Positions 6,661 to 13,760 of a stretch of DNA of 22,028 nucleotides are shown here, piece by piece. A program made the position numbers and the translations under genes. This stretch comes from JBNJEA01 sp051745395 (GTDB lineage Bacteria > Desulfobacterota > Desulfobacteria > Desulfobacterales > Desulfosalsimonadaceae). Under the pieces are notes generated by a model. That model saw only the letters and a list, made by a program, of their open reading frames with translations. It was not told the DNA's origin and did no database searches. Within the stretch, counting starts at the first letter, position 1. Every line of letters begins with the position of its first letter. Location of the stretch: positions 1-22,028 of the forward strand of contig JBNJEA010000047.1 of assembly GCA_051745395.1 (NCBI GenBank), read 5' to 3'.

Positions 6661-6870
6661 ATGAAACGACGTAGGGATATCGAAAGGGTCAAAGAGATTT
6701 TTAACAATCACCAGGAAGTCACCCAACTGCGCAGGCAGGGCTGGATCCTGCTTTCCGTGCGGACAGCGGGCATTGCCGCAGCCGGCATTCCTCACCAGAA
6801 CCTGATCTATCAAATGGGGCAGCCGCGAAAAATGGATGCGCAAGGGAGAAAATATCCCAAAGCGTCATAA
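6661..6870 (+). CDS. Small basic hypothetical protein
   Basis: A 69-residue protein of unknown family. The ATG has AAAGGAG about 9 nt upstream and a strong intrinsic terminator 36 nt after its stop, so it looks like a complete single-gene transcription unit. The N-terminus is very basic (MKRRRDIERVKE), followed by a helical polar stretch, a more hydrophobic centre (RQGWILLSVRTAGIAAAGIP, too short and polar for a sure membrane span) and a basic, proline/glycine-containing tail. No cysteines and no recognised motif. A small DNA- or RNA-binding role would fit the charge, but nothing shows it. Confidence 0.55.
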   Translation: MKRRRDIERVKEIFNNHQEVTQLRRQGWILLSVRTAGIAAAGIPHQNLIYQMGQPRKMDAQGRKYPKAS

Positions 6871-6905
6871 AATTGGGCGCCGCATTCGTTTAACATTTTG
6901 AATGG

Positions 6906-6943
6906 ATGGCGGCGGGTTCGCCGGGAACCTGCCGCCATTTTTG
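6906..6943 (+). terminator. Strong intrinsic terminator
   Basis: A 14-bp stem, ATGGCGGCGGGTTC (6906-6919) with GAACCTGCCGCCAT (6925-6938), has one G-T pair and a 5-nt loop. The 3' arm runs into a T tract (6938-6942). It ends the small gene at 6661-6870. Confidence 0.8.
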
Positions 6944-7062
6944 TCATTGCCGGCCAGCACCCCCCGTACAAATGCGCCCCCTCCTTGTTGTTTTTTGATG
7001 CCTGATTTTTTACTTCCACATACATCCTGTTTCGGAGTGGACTCTGTCGAGTTGAAAAACAA

Positions 7063-7099
7063 AAAGCCGCCGAAATTGAAAACGTTTTTCGGCGGCTTT
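7063..7099 (-). terminator. Intrinsic terminator of the leftward gene at 7129-7494
   Basis: A perfect 13-bp stem, AAAGCCGCCGAAA (7063-7075) with TTTCGGCGGCTTT (7087-7099). On the minus strand it is followed by a T-rich tract (complement of 7056-7065). It lies 30 nt after the stop of the leftward gene. It may also work weakly on the plus strand. Confidence 0.8.
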
Positions 7100-7128
7100 A
7101 TATTGCGAATCGAGGCGGTTTTAGAAAA

Positions 7129-7494
7129 TTAAGGCGTATAGATCCGCGACTGCTGTTGCTGCGGTTCGGACTGCTGCTGTTGCTGCTGCATTTTCTGGAT
7201 ATGTTCGATGGTTTCTTCCAGCGATTTTTTCATGGCCGTGGGAAATTCCTGCATGGCCGCCTCAAAGGTTTTGGCCTCCAGCTTGGCCTGCAGGGGCAGC
7301 GGACCTTCCTGGGTCATCAACTGGCTGTTGCCGTAAAAAATCGGTTCACGATCGGGATCGTCCGATCCGTCCGCTTTGATGGGCACCAGCCGCCTGATGG
7401 AAGCGACCTTGTGATCGGTGATGGCTTCTTCGCGATAAAGATTGTCTTTATCTACCGTAAAATCGACATCCCCTATGTTTTGGGCATTCGACAT
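7129..7494 (-). CDS. Conserved hypothetical cytoplasmic protein with Gln-rich tail
   Basis: A 121-residue soluble protein. GGAGGAAACC directly before the ATG fixes the start. The body (residues 12-95) looks like a compact fold: NLYREEAITDHKVASIRRLV, then a segment that reads like a small beta domain (REPIFYGNSQLMTQEGPLPL), then an amphipathic helix (FEAAMQEFPTAMKKSLEETI). The last 25 residues are a low-complexity tail rich in glutamine (two runs of 6 and 4 Gln) ending RIYTP. No membrane segment, signal peptide or Cys is present. Similar small proteins of unknown function occur, as I recall, in related anaerobes, but I cannot name a family. It is divergent from the hybrid kinase and has its own terminator. 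Confidence 0.75.
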   Translation of the reverse strand: MSNAQNIGDVDFTVDKDNLYREEAITDHKVASIRRLVPIKADGSDDPDREPIFYGNSQLMTQEGPLPLQAKLEAKTFEAAMQEFPTAMKKSLEETIEHIQKMQQQQQQSEPQQQQSRIYTP

Positions 7495-7683
7495 GGTTTC
7501 CTCCGTATTTTGGGGTTAACATTGTAATGGGTAAACACTCTGATTGGCTTTTCTTTCTGGCATAATGACTCCAATTACTGTAACATCAATTGAAAAAAAA
7601 TCAAAATCTCATTGGAAAAATCGTTTCCGGATGCGTTTGACAAACCACTCGATATTTCAATATTACCGCAACGGAGAGCCAAG

Positions 7684-9813
7684 ATGAGCCGAAAGGAAAA
7701 GACCGGGGCGGGCCGCCCCAATCGCTCTGGCCAGTCGATAGATAGCCACCCGGACGCCGCGCATACCGATGCGGCCGTCCGGTCAACGTCCGCCGACGTG
7801 GAAAACCTGTTTCAAGAGGCCCCCATCGGGATTTTCCGCAGCACTTCCGGCGGTGAACTTTTGGAGGTCAATCCGGCATTGTCGCAGATCATGGGTTGTG
7901 AAAACCCGAAAGAGGCCGTCGAGCATTACCGGGATGCAAAAGACGGTTTTTATGCCGAGCCGGAGGCGCGGGACTTGCTTATGCGAGAGTTGCGTGAAAA
8001 CGGCCGGGTGGAAAACTTTGAGTTCCAGGCCCGGCGTGTGGACGGCCAGTTGATCTGGTTGTCTGCCAATGCCCGGATCAACGGAAAAACAGCCGACGGC
8101 GGGTTTGTAATCGACGGCTTTATCACCGATATTTCGATGCGCCGACAGGCCAGGGCCCGCATTGAGCATTTAAACCGGGTGCTGCGCTCCATCCGGCAGA
8201 TCAATCAACGCGTTGTTCAGGAAAAAGACACCGGCAAACTGACCCAGCAAATCTGTGATCTGCTGGTGGAAAACCGGGGCTACACCGGCGTCATGCTGGT
8301 GCTTACCGGCAGGGACAAAACCCCCCGCAAATTTGCAGCCGCGGGGCAAAATCCCGGCTTTCAAACCCTGTCCGTGGCATTGGAAGAAGAGCGGATGCCG
8401 GATTGCTGCAGCCAGGCCTTTGAAAGCGGCGGAGTCTGCATGGGCGGTCTGTGGGATAACGATTTTTCGGATACCGATGCCATGTGTGTGCGGCTGCAGT
8501 ACGGCGGGCGGGTGCTGGGGTGCATGGCCGTTACCGTATCCGCCGGCCAGCGTTATGATTCGCAAGTGCAGGCCATGTTTTCCGAGGCGGCCGAAGATGT
8601 GGCCTTTGCCCTGTATACCATAGAGATGGAGCAAAAAAAGCAGCGGGCGGAACAGGCCAGAGAGCATGCCGAGGAGCAGCTTCGGCAGGCCCAGAAAATG
8701 GAGGCGGTGGGGCGGCTGGCCGGTGGCGTGGCTCATGATTTCAATAACATGCTCAATGTCATTCTTGGCTATTCAGAAATCGCGATGCTGCGCCTTACAC
8801 AAGACAATCCGGTCTACAAAAACCTCCTGGAAATCCAGGCCGCAGCCGAGCGCTCGGCGGAGCTGACCCATCAGTTGCTGGCTTTTTCGCGCAAGCAGAT
8901 CATTGAACCCCAGGTGATGGATTTAAACAAAACCATCTCCGCCCAGCAAAGCATGCTCATCGCCCTTGTAGGCGAAGAAATCCGGCTCGCTTTTCAACCG
9001 GCCCCCGACCTGTGGCGCATCTGTGTCGATCCGACCCAGATCGAGCAGGTTTTGACCAATCTGGCTGTCAACGCCCGGGATGCGATCGCGCAGACCGGCA
9101 CGGTTACCGTGGAAACAGCCAATGTCTCCCTGGACAAATCCAACGCAGACGGCCTGGAGCCGTTTGCACCGGGCGATTATGTGCGCATGCGGTTTGCCGA
9201 CACCGGCGAGGGGATGGAGGCCGATACCCTGGCCCATATTTTTGAGCCCTTTTTTACCACCAAGCATCGCGGCGAGGGCTCCGGGCTCGGTTTGGCCATG
9301 GTGTACGGAATCGTCAAGCAAAACCACGGCGTAATCCATGCCGAAAGCACACCCGGCAGCGGCACTGCCTTTGATATTTATTTCCCCCGCTACGACGATG
9401 TGGGGCGCCTGCCCGAAGAACCCCCACAGGGCCGGAGCGAACGGGGCCGGCAAACCGTACTGGTTGTGGAAGACGAAGCGGTGGTTTTGGATTTGGCGGA
9501 AATGATCCTCGATCATTATGGATACCGGGTTTTCAAGGCCGGGCTGCCGAGCAAGGCCATCGAAATCGCCCGGCGGTATAAAGGCGGTATCGCGTTGCTG
9601 CTCACCGATGTCATCATGCCAGAAATGAACGGCCGGCAGCTCAAAGAAGAAATCGAGAAAATCCACCCGGAAATCAAAACCCTCTACATGTCCGGCTATA
9701 CAGATGATGTGATTGCCAGGCGCGGCATTATCAATACCGGTGCCGATTTGATCCAAAAACCGTTTTCCGCAGGCGCGCTGACGGATAAGATCCGCGCAAT
9801 ACTTGCGGATTGA
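7684..9813 (+). CDS. Cytosolic PAS-GAF hybrid histidine kinase with C-terminal receiver
   Basis: A 709-residue sensor kinase. The ATG at 7684 is preferred over an upstream in-frame TTG (7612) because GGAGAG stands 5 nt before it. Domains in order, numbered from this ATG: PAS at about 37-151 (LFQEAPIGIF ... ITDIS), a GAF-like domain at about 165-312, HisKA with H351 in GGVAHDFNNMLN, and HATPase with N463 in NLAVNARDAI, DTGEGM at 506-511 and GEGSGLGLAMVYG at 530-542. The receiver starts at TVLVVEDEA (591) with phospho-acceptor D642 in LLLTDVIMPEMNG and K692 in QKPF. No membrane span is present, so it should sense a cytosolic signal through PAS/GAF. No output regulator is adjacent; signalling probably passes to an unlinked phosphotransferase or regulator. 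tatD follows after 33 nt. Confidence 0.92.
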   Translation: MSRKEKTGAGRPNRSGQSIDSHPDAAHTDAAVRSTSADVENLFQEAPIGIFRSTSGGELLEVNPALSQIMGCENPKEAVEHYRDAKDGFYAEPEARDLLMRELRENGRVENFEFQARRVDGQLIWLSANARINGKTADGGFVIDGFITDISMRRQARARIEHLNRVLRSIRQINQRVVQEKDTGKLTQQICDLLVENRGYTGVMLVLTGRDKTPRKFAAAGQNPGFQTLSVALEEERMPDCCSQAFESGGVCMGGLWDNDFSDTDAMCVRLQYGGRVLGCMAVTVSAGQRYDSQVQAMFSEAAEDVAFALYTIEMEQKKQRAEQAREHAEEQLRQAQKMEAVGRLAGGVAHDFNNMLNVILGYSEIAMLRLTQDNPVYKNLLEIQAAAERSAELTHQLLAFSRKQIIEPQVMDLNKTISAQQSMLIALVGEEIRLAFQPAPDLWRICVDPTQIEQVLTNLAVNARDAIAQTGTVTVETANVSLDKSNADGLEPFAPGDYVRMRFADTGEGMEADTLAHIFEPFFTTKHRGEGSGLGLAMVYGIVKQNHGVIHAESTPGSGTAFDIYFPRYDDVGRLPEEPPQGRSERGRQTVLVVEDEAVVLDLAEMILDHYGYRVFKAGLPSKAIEIARRYKGGIALLLTDVIMPEMNGRQLKEEIEKIHPEIKTLYMSGYTDDVIARRGIINTGADLIQKPFSAGALTDKIRAILAD

Positions 9814-9846
9814 TTACAATCGCGGTGATCGCCCTGGACTTGACCG

Positions 9847-10596
9847 ATGATCGACACCCATTGCCATATTTGTGACCCGGTTTTTGATCCAGACCGGCAG
9901 GCGGTGATTGACCGGGCCCGTGCCGCCGGGGTCCACGGGATTATCGCGGTCGGCGAAAGCATGGAAGACGCCCGCCGCAATCTGGTCCTTTCCGCCCGGC
10001 ATCCGGAAATTCGGCCGACGGCCGGGCTTTATCCCACGTTTCTCGACAAAGATGCCGCCGCGGAAATGCAGGCTTTTATCCGGCAAAACCGGGACCGTCT
10101 GGCGGCGATCGGCGAAGTGGGCCTTGACTACTGGGCGGTGCAGGAAAAGGCGGACAAAACCCTGCAATGCGAAATTTTGACCGGCTTTATCGACCTGGCC
10201 CGGGAGCTGGATCTTCCGCTCAATGTCCATTCCCGGTCGGCCGGCCGGCACGCGGTATCGCTTTTGATTGAAAAAGGGGCTCAACGGGTGCAGATGCATG
10301 CCTTTGACGGCAAGGCCGGAGCTGCGATGCCGGCCGTGGAGGCGGGCTATTTTTTCTCCATCCCGCCGTCGGTGACCCGCTCCCGGCAAAAGCAGAAGCT
10401 GGTCCGGAGCCTGCCCCTTTCGGCCCTGCTCGTCGAAACCGACAGCCCGGTGCTGGGCCCGGACCCGGAAAAACGCAATGAGCCGGTCAATGCCGTTTTT
10501 GTTTTAGAAGCCGTTGCTGAAATCAAAAACGAGCATCCGGAAACCGTGGCCGAGGCGGTGGCGGAAAATACCCGGCGGCTCTACGGGGACTGGTGA
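9847..10596 (+). CDS. tatD: TatD-family metal-dependent hydrolase / deoxyribonuclease
   Basis: A 249-residue TIM-barrel amidohydrolase-like protein with all the TatD metal ligands: DTHCH (H5, H7), IGEVGLDYW (E90), LNVHSR (H128), QMHAFDG (H151) and VETDSP (D199). TatD proteins are Mg-dependent 3'-5' exonucleases, or related phosphoesterases acting on DNA/RNA or D-aminoacyl products. The length is normal. It starts 33 nt after the hybrid kinase and probably shares its transcript, with no obvious functional tie. It is convergent with cobO across a hairpin-rich gap. The family is certain; the exact paralogue (TatD/YcfH/YjjV) is not. Confidence 0.9.
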   Translation: MIDTHCHICDPVFDPDRQAVIDRARAAGVHGIIAVGESMEDARRNLVLSARHPEIRPTAGLYPTFLDKDAAAEMQAFIRQNRDRLAAIGEVGLDYWAVQEKADKTLQCEILTGFIDLARELDLPLNVHSRSAGRHAVSLLIEKGAQRVQMHAFDGKAGAAMPAVEAGYFFSIPPSVTRSRQKQKLVRSLPLSALLVETDSPVLGPDPEKRNEPVNAVFVLEAVAEIKNEHPETVAEAVAENTRRLYGDW

Positions 10597-10633
10597 TGCG
10601 GCGGTCAATGGCGCCGTCCAAAAAATTGTATTT

Positions 10634-10682
10634 TCGCGCCAAGACGCAAAGTTTCCGGGCCATCCTTGGCGGCTTTGCGCGA
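10634..10682. repeat. Dispersed CGCAAAG/CCAAG-type repeat, copy 1
   Basis: The complement of 10665-10682 reads TCGCGCAAAGCCGCCAAG, identical over 18 nt to 13604-13621. The left part (10634-10651, TCGCGCCAAGACGCAAAG) is a variant of the same element facing the other way, so this copy is a degenerate inverted pair. Short CGCAAAG/CCAAG repeats of this kind are, as I recall, widely dispersed in intergenic DNA of many bacteria. Confidence 0.65.
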
Positions 10683-10731
10683 GAATAGCAAAACAAGTCG
10701 AGGAATTATCTATTACTGGAGCAAATTGGAT

Positions 10732-10758
10732 GGGGCGGGGGCGTGTCACCCCCGCCCC
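10732..10758. repeat. Perfect 10-bp GC-only hairpin
   Basis: GGGGCGGGGG (10732-10741) and CCCCCGCCCC (10749-10758) pair perfectly around a CGTGTCA loop. There is no T tract on either side. Confidence 0.7.
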
Positions 10759-10774
10759 GGCGCGAAAGTAAGGA

Positions 10775-10806
10775 TTGCTGGCCCCGTGGCCTGGCGGGGA
10801 CAGCAA
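10775..10806. repeat. Interrupted 11-bp hairpin
   Basis: TTGCTG (10775-10780) and CCCCG (10782-10786) pair with CGGGG (10795-10799) and CAGCAA (10801-10806). One G-A mismatch separates the two helices and the loop is 8 nt. Confidence 0.6.
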
Positions 10807-10822
10807 GGTACTTATTAAAACG

Positions 10823-10905
10823 GATCGTGTCACGGCAAAGCCCGGTTCGGGAGGCTATGGCTGTAGCGTTTTATTCTCAAACCGGGCGATGCCGCCACAC
10901 GGATC
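10823..10905. repeat. Long imperfect inverted repeat (25-nt arms)
   Basis: The arms 10823-10847 and 10880-10905 are inverse complements at about 21 of 25 positions. The inner part is the perfect 8-bp GCCCGGTT/AACCGGGC, and the outer parts are CGGCA/TGCCG and CGTGT/ACACG. The loop is 32 nt. It sits 15 nt from the cobO stop. Confidence 0.6.
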
Positions 10906-10919
10906 AGGCCATTTCCGAA

Positions 10920-11438
10920 TTAACTCTCAATGCCGGTTCGGGCGGAAACGCCCTGGGTCTGGTAATAGTGTTTCACATCCTTCATTTCGGTCACCAGGTC
11001 GGCTTTTTCCAGTAATTCCGCCGCCGCGTACCGGCCGGTCAGCACCAGTTCCACGTGGGCCGGCTTGATATCAATGAGATCGAGCAGTGCCTGCGGGCCA
11101 AACAGGCCATAGTAGGTGGCAATGTTGGCCTCGTCGAGGATGACGAGGTCGTACCGGCCGCTTTCGATGACCCGGCGCACATCGGCAAGCCCTTCGCCGG
11201 CCAGCGCTTTATCGTTGTCATTCGGGGCGTTTTGCAGCCAGCAGCCGCTGCCGTACTGGCGGCAGGTGATGTGTTCCAACATTTTTTCCAGGGCCAGAAT
11301 TTCACTGTATTTGCCGCATTTGACAAATTGGCCGATAAAGACCTGCAGCCCGGCGCCCGCCGCCCGGATGGCCAGCCCGATGGCCGCCGTGGTCTTGCCC
11401 TTGCCATTGCCCGTGTAGACCTGTACATACCCGTTCAT
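10920..11438 (-). CDS. cobO: Cob(I)yrinic acid a,c-diamide adenosyltransferase
   Basis: A 172-residue ATP:corrinoid adenosyltransferase of the CobA/BtuR/CobO family, which transfers adenosyl from ATP to Co(I) corrinoid in AdoCbl synthesis and salvage. It shows the P-loop GNGKGKTT (10-17), LVILDEAN (98-105), LVLTGR (132-136), ADLVTEMKDVKHYY and the C-terminal GVSARTGIE. The start ATG (complement of 11436-11438) has GGAGAT 6 nt upstream; the frame is open further upstream, but that part overlaps the riboswitch terminator and is not coding. Expression is controlled by a cobalamin riboswitch with its own terminator just upstream. Length is typical of the short BtuR/CobO type. It is convergent with tatD. 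Confidence 0.93.
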   Translation of the reverse strand: MNGYVQVYTGNGKGKTTAAIGLAIRAAGAGLQVFIGQFVKCGKYSEILALEKMLEHITCRQYGSGCWLQNAPNDNDKALAGEGLADVRRVIESGRYDLVILDEANIATYYGLFGPQALLDLIDIKPAHVELVLTGRYAAAELLEKADLVTEMKDVKHYYQTQGVSARTGIES

Positions 11439-11527
11439 TCTGTGATCTCCGTAAATCCCCGTTTTGTCGAATCCGGCTTGCTTTTTCTCAAAACCACCGG
11501 CAATGTTTTTCATAAAATAACGGACAT

Positions 11528-11571
11528 AAAAAAAGCCCTTCAAGCCCATTGTATACACGGCTCGAAGGGCT
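11528..11571 (-). terminator. Riboswitch-controlled intrinsic terminator before cobO
   Basis: On the minus strand AGCCCTTCGAG (complement of 11561-11571) pairs with CTTGAAGGGCT (complement of 11534-11544), with one G-T pair, followed by seven T (complement of 11528-11534). It lies between the cobalamin aptamer and cobO, the right place for an expression platform that stops transcription when AdoCbl is bound. Confidence 0.82.
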
Positions 11572-11635
11572 GCACCCAGTCTTCTTGGCCCTTTTGCTGT
11601 CGCCGGCATCTGTCGATCCGCAGATGGCGATCTTT

Positions 11636-11795
11636 TCTGTCAAGGCAGGTCTTCTGGCTCCCCCGCCTTTTCAGCGGCCTTCCCACCCGGCTTGGACCGG
11701 ACAGTGGCATCGTAGGCTGAAAAGGCTTTTGTGCGGGGTTACAGCGGCGGGACCGCTCCCGGGTTTCACGGGATTCCCTATTAAGCATATACACC
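11636..11795 (-). promoter_or_regulatory. Cobalamin (AdoCbl) riboswitch
   Basis: Reading the minus strand, the element opens with TTAATAGGGAATCCCGTGAA. It continues with the conserved B12-box-like core GCGGTCCCGCCGCTGTAAC (complement of about 11733-11752), a variable arm with AAAGCCTTTTCAGCC pairing to GGCTGAAAAGGC-like sequence, and the closing GAGCCAGAAGACCTGCCTTG (complement of about 11641-11660). These are the hallmark blocks of cobalamin riboswitches in their usual order. It precedes cobO, whose product makes AdoCbl, so feedback repression is expected. Confidence 0.92.
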
Positions 11796-11816
11796 TTGAC
11801 CCTATTGTTTCCACAT

Positions 11817-11845
11817 TTTTTACATGCCGGTTTTAGGGCTGTCAA
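11817..11845 (-). promoter_or_regulatory. Sigma-70-type promoter for the cobO leader
   Basis: On the minus strand TTGACA (complement of 11840-11845) is followed after exactly 17 nt by TAAAAA (complement of 11817-11822). Transcription would start about 10-15 nt before the cobalamin riboswitch, as needed. Confidence 0.55.
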
Positions 11846-11873
11846 GGGTTTTTGTGCGGCCGGGCTTTTCATC

Positions 11874-11902
11874 TTGACGATCGGTGCCCGATCCCGTATC
11901 GT
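11874..11902 (+). promoter_or_regulatory. Candidate sigma-70-type promoter for menA
   Basis: TTGACG (11874-11879), a 17-nt spacer, and TATCGT (11897-11902), facing menA about 70 nt upstream of its ATG. It is back to back with the cobO promoter. The spacer contains an inverted ATCGG/CCGAT pair. Confidence 0.4.
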
Positions 11903-11972
11903 TTCGCTTCAATTTGGGAGGGCTTCACCGGGCGCGGTTTCAATCCTTTATTTATTACGGGCATTTCAGAAA

Positions 11973-12863
11973 ATGACGCATCTGTATCGAAACTGGTTCA
12001 TGGCCAGCCGGCCCTGGTCGTTTACGATGACGGCCATCTCCGTATCCGTGGGCGGTGCCGTTGCGGCCATCGAAGGCGGATTCAGCTGGCCCCTGCTGCT
12101 GCTGACCCTTCTGGCCGCGGTGTTTTTGCATGCCGCCACCAATCTCATCAACGACTATTACGATGTGCAAAGCGGCGTGGATACCATCGCGGTTTCGACG
12201 GCCCAGTATCGGCCGCATCCGTTAGTCGAGGGCAAACTCGATGCGCAAAGCGTCCGAAAAGGGGCCTATCTGCTGTTTGCCCTCGGCGGGCTGATCGGAC
12301 TGGGGCTGGCCGCGGCGCGCGGCTGGCCCATTGTCGCCATCGGGGCCCTCGGCGTGGGGGCCAGCCTGACCTATACCGGCCCGCCCTTTCGTTACAAATA
12401 CATCGCTCTGGGCGAGTTTTCGGTGTTTTTGATGTGGGGGCCGCTGATGGTGGAAGGCGCCTATTTTGTCCAGCGGCAGACATTGAGCATCGATGCATTC
12501 TGGATCAGTCTGCCGTTCGGGGTGATCGTGGCCCTGGTGCTGCTGGCCAACAACCTGCGTGATATTTCCCACGACCAGAGCCGGGGCATCCGCACCATTG
12601 CCATTGTCCTGGGGGAGCGATTCGGGTTTTATCTCTACGGCGGCCTGGTGGCGCTGGCCTATTTGAGCCTTTTGTGGATGATGATAGCCGGCGTGCTTTC
12701 CTGGTGGAGCCTGATCGTGTTTGTGTCCCTGCCCCTCGGGGTGGGGCTGTTGCGGCAGATGATCCGCCGGATCCCCGATGACGCCGATGCCCGGACGGCC
12801 AAACTCGATACCGCCTTCGGCGTTTTGCTCGTGATTTCTTTGATCCTGGAGGCCCTGTTTTGA
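11973..12863 (+). CDS. menA: UbiA-family prenyltransferase, probably 1,4-dihydroxy-2-naphthoate polyprenyltransferase
   Basis: A 296-residue polytopic membrane protein of the UbiA superfamily, most like MenA, which attaches the polyprenyl tail to 1,4-dihydroxy-2-naphthoate in menaquinone synthesis. The first Asp-rich motif is NLINDYYDVQSGVD (57-70) and the second is NNLRDISHDQSRG (193-205). Other MenA-like features are the N-terminal ASRPWSFTMT (11-20) and SLTYTGPPFRYKY (131-143). About eight to nine hydrophobic helices are seen. The ATG at 11973 is chosen because the protein begins normally there; the ORF is open 59 codons upstream through the promoter region, and no strong ribosome site marks either start. 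The next gene overlaps the stop by 4 nt. It could act on a related aromatic acceptor instead. Confidence 0.83.
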   Translation: MTHLYRNWFMASRPWSFTMTAISVSVGGAVAAIEGGFSWPLLLLTLLAAVFLHAATNLINDYYDVQSGVDTIAVSTAQYRPHPLVEGKLDAQSVRKGAYLLFALGGLIGLGLAAARGWPIVAIGALGVGASLTYTGPPFRYKYIALGEFSVFLMWGPLMVEGAYFVQRQTLSIDAFWISLPFGVIVALVLLANNLRDISHDQSRGIRTIAIVLGERFGFYLYGGLVALAYLSLLWMMIAGVLSWWSLIVFVSLPLGVGLLRQMIRRIPDDADARTAKLDTAFGVLLVISLILEALF

Positions 12864-13486
12864 AATCCCCGGTGGTCGACGGCAAGGCCCTGGCGGCCAC
12901 GGTGGTGGTCGCCGCCGCGTTCTGGTTTGTGACCTTTTACCTGCAATGGGGCGTGTTCTGGTTTAAAATCTCGGTATCGGCCCTGATTTTGACAGGCCTG
13001 TCGGTTTGGCTGCAGCCGATTCGACAATTGCCGTTTTCCTTTCACTGGCGCAGTGTTTGGCTCGGTATCGGCTCAGCGGTGGTGCTGTACCTGGTGTTCT
13101 GGGCGGGCAAAGCCGTTGCAACGGCGATGCTGCCGTTTGCCGCCGATCAGATCGGGGCGGTCTACGGCAAAGGCGAGGGCACATCCATTGCGGTGATCGC
13201 CCTGTTGCTGTTTTTTGTGACAAGTCCCTGTGAAGAGCTGTACTGGCGTGGTTTTTTGCAGCGCCAGCTTTCAGCCCGCTTCGGCGAGGGCAGGGGGTGG
13301 TTGCTGGCCGCCGCGCTGTATGCCGGGGTGCACATCTGGTCGCTTAACTTCATGTTAATCGGGGCCGCCGGGGTCGCCGGCGCCTTCTGGGGGCTTATGT
13401 ACTGGCGGTTCAAGGACATGACCGCCCTGATCATTTCCCATGCCGTCTGGAGTACTGTGGTCTTCGCCGTTTGGCCCATTCCCTGA
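12860..13486 (+). CDS. CPBP-family intramembrane metalloprotease
   Basis: A 208-residue membrane protein of the CPBP (CAAX protease / bacteriocin-processing, 'Abi') family. About six hydrophobic helices carry the conserved residues of the active site: SPCEELYWRGFL (E125, E126, R130), AGVHIW (H158) and IISHAVW (H194). The TTG start overlaps the menA stop (TTGA) and has GGAGG 7 nt upstream, so translation is coupled to menA. Family members are glutamate-type intramembrane proteases with diverse or unknown substrates. Linkage to menA gives no direct clue. A second, different CPBP-like protein lies at the right edge of the window. Confidence 0.85.
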   Translation: MKSPVVDGKALAATVVVAAAFWFVTFYLQWGVFWFKISVSALILTGLSVWLQPIRQLPFSFHWRSVWLGIGSAVVLYLVFWAGKAVATAMLPFAADQIGAVYGKGEGTSIAVIALLLFFVTSPCEELYWRGFLQRQLSARFGEGRGWLLAAALYAGVHIWSLNFMLIGAAGVAGAFWGLMYWRFKDMTALIISHAVWSTVVFAVWPIP

Positions 13487-13603
13487 GAGCTGGCTGCGGA
13501 TATCGCATTTCCCGAAACTTTTCCAAACCCTTCAAACAATCTCCCCTTCGGTGATCCGGTTGGCTCCGGTACGTGACGAGTCGTTGACTTGTTTTTCTGT
13601 TTG

Positions 13604-13621
13604 TCGCGCAAAGCCGCCAAG
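13604..13621 (+). repeat. Dispersed CGCAAAG/CCAAG-type repeat, copy 2
   Basis: TCGCGCAAAGCCGCCAAG, an exact 18-nt match to the complement of 10665-10682. It is followed by a partial second CGCCAA. Confidence 0.65.
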
Positions 13622-13698
13622 AGCGCCAATGATGGATTTCAAAATTTGCGGTTGCCCGTTGGGGACAAGGGTGTTATGGGTAAATGCTTAAAATTTTT

Positions 13699-13716
13699 CG
13701 GGCCCGCGCGGGCCCG
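13699..13716. repeat. 18-bp perfect GC palindrome in the metF leader
   Basis: CGGGCCCGCGCGGGCCCG is its own reverse complement. It begins 62 nt before the metF ATG, is preceded by AAAATTTTT and has no T tract after it, so it is not a rightward terminator. It could be an operator, an RNA leader hairpin or a repeat remnant. Confidence 0.6.
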
Positions 13717-13760
13717 GACTGGAAAATCCGTTTGAACTTTTATTATTGGAGGAAAATGCG

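Larger units (their letters stand above)
10597..10919. other. Convergent gap packed with inverted repeats
   Basis: The 323-nt gap between the converging tatD and cobO genes has no credible gene. It holds a dispersed repeat (10634-10682), a perfect GC-only hairpin (10732-10758), a second hairpin (10775-10806) and a long imperfect inverted repeat (10823-10905). None has a clear T tract, so none is a textbook terminator. Confidence 0.7.
13487..13760. other. Intergenic gap upstream of metF
   Basis: 274 nt with no gene seen. It contains a copy of the dispersed repeat (13604-13621) and an 18-bp perfect palindrome (13699-13716). A TTGACT at 13584-13589 has no matching -10 that I trust. Confidence 0.5.

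Noticed and set aside
6308..6664. 118-codon plus-strand frame starting TTG in the AT-rich gap
   Set aside because: No ribosome site, low-complexity translation, and it overlaps the start of the better-supported small gene at 6661.
7141..7200. CAG/CTG-like repeat tract as a regulatory repeat
   Set aside because: It is simply the glutamine codons of the tail of the protein at 7129-7494.
7612..7683. Upstream TTG start of the hybrid kinase
   Set aside because: The ATG at 7684 has a GGAGAG site at correct spacing; the 24 extra codons carry no domain.
11439..11609. Longer cobO with a 57-residue N-terminal extension
   Set aside because: The extension would be translated from the riboswitch terminator and its T run, while the internal ATG has a good ribosome site and begins the family fold.
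11796..11972. Longer menA starting at 11796
   Set aside because: The extension covers the menA promoter candidate and the cobO promoter, and MenA-like proteins start near the chosen ATG.
12860..13486. CPBP protease as a bacteriocin-immunity or phage-abortive gene
   Set aside because: No bacteriocin precursor, transporter or defence gene is adjacent; the family has many other roles.
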